Assembly (NCBI GenBank): GCA_024402755.1
Contig: JAKSTD010000016.1
Span: forward strand, 1-7,258
From: Alphaproteobacteria bacterium
Lineage (GTDB): Bacteria > Pseudomonadota > Alphaproteobacteria > Rs-D84
Reading direction: 5' to 3'
Length of the DNA: 7,258 bases
Positions 5,014 through 7,258 of this stretch are shown piece by piece. The position numbers and the translations under genes were made by a program. Every line of letters starts with the position of its first letter. Position 1 is the first letter of the stretch. Under the pieces are notes generated by a model. It saw nothing but the letters and a program-made list of their open reading frames with translations. It was not told the DNA's origin and did not search any database.

Positions 5014-6366
5014 TTGAAAAATCAACGTGGTAATTTCTTGTTACAGGCATTATTGGCATTAACACTGGTTTTTGCGTTCATGCCATTTTTTGCAAACAGA
5101 TTGTCTTCCAGAGATTTTGCCGCACAAATGTATACCGCTACGGAACAAATAGAAACTGCTTATAATGCGGCGCGCATATATTTGCGTGAAGAAAAAGACA
5201 GATTGCCATACAAAAAACAAGAGTTATCTGGAAATGCTTTTGTGGATGTTTTGGAACATTATGGATTGCCACTAGGGTTTGTCCCAGAAACAAATTTTAA
5301 ACAAAAACTATCATTGGTTATTGATAAAAATCAAGATGGAATCCGCAGTTATATAAAAGTTGAAGGTGGAAATCTATCAAAGATACAAATGGCAGAATTG
5401 GTACGCAGAATTGGATTTTATTCCACACTAACTGGTTCCGGTATAGAGGTAACCATACCCATAGATACAATGTATTCGGATATCGTATCAAAAAAAGAAA
5501 CAGATGAAAATGTTGGCTTTTTGGCAGAATTAGATATGAACAATAATTCCATAGACAGAATAGGGGTTTTGTTTGCCAGGAACGGTATTTTTGAAACCTC
5601 GCAATTTGCCACACTGGTTCTTTATGGTGTAGAGTCCGGGCGCGATGGAAAAAACAAGATATCTGATTTGTATGCAAACAGAACTGTATTCCAAAGTGCA
5701 GACGGGGGGGCTGCGCTGTCTTTGGCGCGTGGGGAATTAAATGTAAGTGATTTATCGCTAAGAACGATTTCTAAATTTGGGACGGCTGGTGGATTTGAAT
5801 CTAATTCTGCTGCTGTGTATGAACTTTCTATGAGTGAAGGAAAAATGGGGTTTACCGGTCCATCTGATTGGGTGGTTCATGGTGCTGTGCGTGCTGATAA
5901 TTTTAGTTTTGTAACAGATAGATTAGATATTGGTTCTTATATTGATGCCTCGCGCGGTCAGGATGTTTACATAGATTCAAAAACATTGTCTTATAACACA
6001 AAAATGGGTATAGAAGTTACAAACATATATACTACAAATATATCGTTGCGTGATCAAACTTCGTATGGGTTGTTAAATGGGCAAACTGGTTCGTTGTTGA
6101 TTGATATAAGGCCTGCCGGAACATCTTTGTTACCTGATGTTTATGTGGATACTATTAACAATGATTCTTTTGAAATTATCGCAAATGCCCAAGATACAGA
6201 TGGAAAAACTATTTCGTGTAAAGAAATTATAACTGGTCTGGGTGAAGCATATAACAGTAAATCTTTGGCACAGAATATCATTTGTCAGTATGTGTTTTGG
6301 CAAAGATTAGAAACAAGAATAAATCTAAAACAATGTTTGGAAAGTGGCAGAAATGACTGTTTGTAA
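5014..6366 (+). CDS. Long prepilin-headed surface or tip protein, Gln at mature position 5
   Basis: 450 residues from the TTG at 5014; the upstream ATG at 4984 would add ten residues but overlaps the promoter. The leader MKNQRG is short and basic. Prepilin peptidase cleavage is expected after G6, giving N7-F-L-L-Q11, with Gln where most pilins have Glu, then a hydrophobic helix (about 8-29). An amphipathic helix continues to about 60. After a region with LDMNNNSI (173-180), the protein turns into a long polar Gly/Ser/Thr/Asn-rich stretch with many short alternating strands (about 215-390). It contains DRLDIGSYI (302-310), a motif with a counterpart in the next gene. All four Cys lie in the last 60 or so residues, suggesting two disulfides formed in the periplasm. 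Large pilins with a beta-rich C-terminal half include PilV-type tip adhesins, and a missing Glu5 is typical of GspK-like tip subunits. The function is inferred only; its 3' end overlaps the next gene by 14 bases. Confidence 0.75.
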   Translation: MKNQRGNFLLQALLALTLVFAFMPFFANRLSSRDFAAQMYTATEQIETAYNAARIYLREEKDRLPYKKQELSGNAFVDVLEHYGLPLGFVPETNFKQKLSLVIDKNQDGIRSYIKVEGGNLSKIQMAELVRRIGFYSTLTGSGIEVTIPIDTMYSDIVSKKETDENVGFLAELDMNNNSIDRIGVLFARNGIFETSQFATLVLYGVESGRDGKNKISDLYANRTVFQSADGGAALSLARGELNVSDLSLRTISKFGTAGGFESNSAAVYELSMSEGKMGFTGPSDWVVHGAVRADNFSFVTDRLDIGSYIDASRGQDVYIDSKTLSYNTKMGIEVTNIYTTNISLRDQTSYGLLNGQTGSLLIDIRPAGTSLLPDVYVDTINNDSFEIIANAQDTDGKTISCKEIITGLGEAYNSKSLAQNIICQYVFWQRLETRINLKQCLESGRNDCL

Positions 6367-7258
6367 AAAACATTTTAATCGCGCAGAAAAATTCGCACAA
6401 TGCGGCGCTACAATGACAGAAGTTGTCCTGGCAGTAGCAGTGGTTGTGGCTGTCACACCGCTTTTGTATAGCCAAACTATTGATATGTCGCGCGATGTTT
6501 CTGATATTGCGACTGCAAATCAAATCGTTAATTTGCGTGGTGATGTTATAAATTTCTTGCGCATAAATCAAGCACAATGGGATGATACAGTCGAAATAAA
6601 AATGACCGATGAACAAATCGCGGAAATTGCACCAACAGCACACAGTGGTTTTATTGATAGATACAAGGTAAATGGTGCAGAAATTACAGATGTTTATTTG
6701 GCTTTTGATATAGGGTTGCCTGGTTACAGGGTTGCAAACATTGCAAAACAAATCGGTGAAGATGCTGCGGTTGTTCGTGAAGATGGAATTGCGTATTCTC
6801 AAAGTTGGGCTGTGTCTGCCCCGGAAGATTTTTATGTTGGAGATTTGATTTATAAAATAACGCGTGATTTCGAAGGTGCAGATAAATCAAAGTTCTTGCA
6901 TCGTGGAACGATGGGTGAAGACAATTTAAATCAAATGAATCGTGATTTGCATTTGAATAATTATAATATTTTTAATGCCAGCACCATTGATGGGGATTCT
7001 GCCAGGATAGTGGATGTTGATACTGTGTATTTGAATGCGGATGTTATTGATGCGAACAGTGTGTATTTTTCTTCTGGTGCGAATATGAATTCTATGAATA
7101 TGGCTGTTGGTTCAATGCGTGTAACCGGGGATACAAACGGGTTTAAAATGATACGTGCAGATATGTTGAACGGGAACAAATATACCACAAATGGCAGATT
7201 GGTAGTTGACAGGGCAACAATAGGTAATTCAATAAATGTATCTGGAAATTTAATTTTA
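6353..7258 (+). CDS. Second prepilin-headed, adhesin-like protein (3' end outside window)
   Basis: The first 302 codons are present and the frame is still open at the window edge. The ATG at 6353 lies inside the end of the previous gene in another frame (14-base overlap), with GGAAAG 8 bases upstream, so translation is likely coupled. A GTG at 6344 is a weaker alternative start. The 18-residue leader is longer than in classic pilins but basic (K5, K6, R10, K13) and ends Q16-C17-G18. Cleavage there gives A19-T-M-T-E23, with Glu at mature position 5, then a hydrophobic helix VVLAVAVVVAVTPLL (24-38). A mixed globular part follows to about 190, then LHLNNYNI (199-206) and a repetitive strand-like region (about 210-302: DVDTVYLNA, DANSVYFSS, DRATIGNSI). 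The layout mirrors the upstream protein, so I infer they are paralogous partners. The mature part seen has no Cys. Confidence 0.75.
   Translation, partial: MTVCKKHFNRAEKFAQCGATMTEVVLAVAVVVAVTPLLYSQTIDMSRDVSDIATANQIVNLRGDVINFLRINQAQWDDTVEIKMTDEQIAEIAPTAHSGFIDRYKVNGAEITDVYLAFDIGLPGYRVANIAKQIGEDAAVVREDGIAYSQSWAVSAPEDFYVGDLIYKITRDFEGADKSKFLHRGTMGEDNLNQMNRDLHLNNYNIFNASTIDGDSARIVDVDTVYLNADVIDANSVYFSSGANMNSMNMAVGSMRVTGDTNGFKMIRADMLNGNKYTTNGRLVVDRATIGNSINVSGNLIL

Noticed and set aside
5318..5677. 119-codon and 64-codon minus-strand open frames opposite the first long prepilin-like gene
   Set aside because: Composition is that of an antisense shadow (rich in F, H, Y, Q, C), and the opposite strand carries a well-supported gene.
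6278..6802. 174-codon minus-strand open frame across the junction of the two prepilin-like genes
   Set aside because: It is rich in Cys, Asn, Ile and His as expected from antisense reading, has no domain pattern, and covers two genes with prepilin signals on the plus strand.

Overview
The window looks like a chromosomal segment of a moderately AT-rich alphaproteobacterium. The best lineage clues are the DnaX C-terminus (the DPMV...FEGAEIV type of tail seen in alphaproteobacterial tau), a small protein that resembles the alphaproteobacterial DUF4167 family, and three promoters whose -10 boxes all read GCTAT. The prepilin-like proteins resemble those I associate with uncultured host-associated lineages of the class, but a species or order cannot be fixed from the sequence alone. 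There are no tRNA or rRNA genes, CRISPR arrays or insertion sequences.

Left part (1-1040): the 3' end of infB (translation initiation factor IF-2) on the plus strand, closed by a strong hairpin that can terminate transcription in both directions. Middle (1041-4855), all on the minus strand and read from right to left: a small DUF4167-like protein; dnaX (DNA polymerase III tau/gamma) with its own promoter; a short type IVb-like pilin gene; an OmpA-domain lipoprotein; and, behind its own promoter, an OmpH/Skp-like periplasmic chaperone with an apparently uncleaved membrane anchor. The dnaX, pilin and lipoprotein genes are packed 19 and 3 bases apart and look like one operon.

Right part (4856-7258): a divergent intergenic region, then two overlapping plus-strand genes for long secreted proteins. 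Each begins with a prepilin-type signal and continues into a repetitive, probably beta-rich region. The second runs off the window. The two share motifs (L-x-[ML]-N-N-x-x-I and D-R-x-x-I-G-x-x-I) and may be components of one surface filament or tip complex. No pilus ATPase, platform protein or prepilin peptidase is visible here.

The most interesting points are: (1) the tandem of long prepilin-headed, adhesin-like proteins, the first with Gln instead of Glu at mature position 5; (2) a run of nine A residues in dnaX just after domain III, where a slip into either alternative frame meets a stop within a few codons and would yield a gamma-like product; (3) a pilin gene wired into the dnaX operon; and (4) an OmpA-domain lipoprotein in which the Arg that normally binds peptidoglycan is Met.
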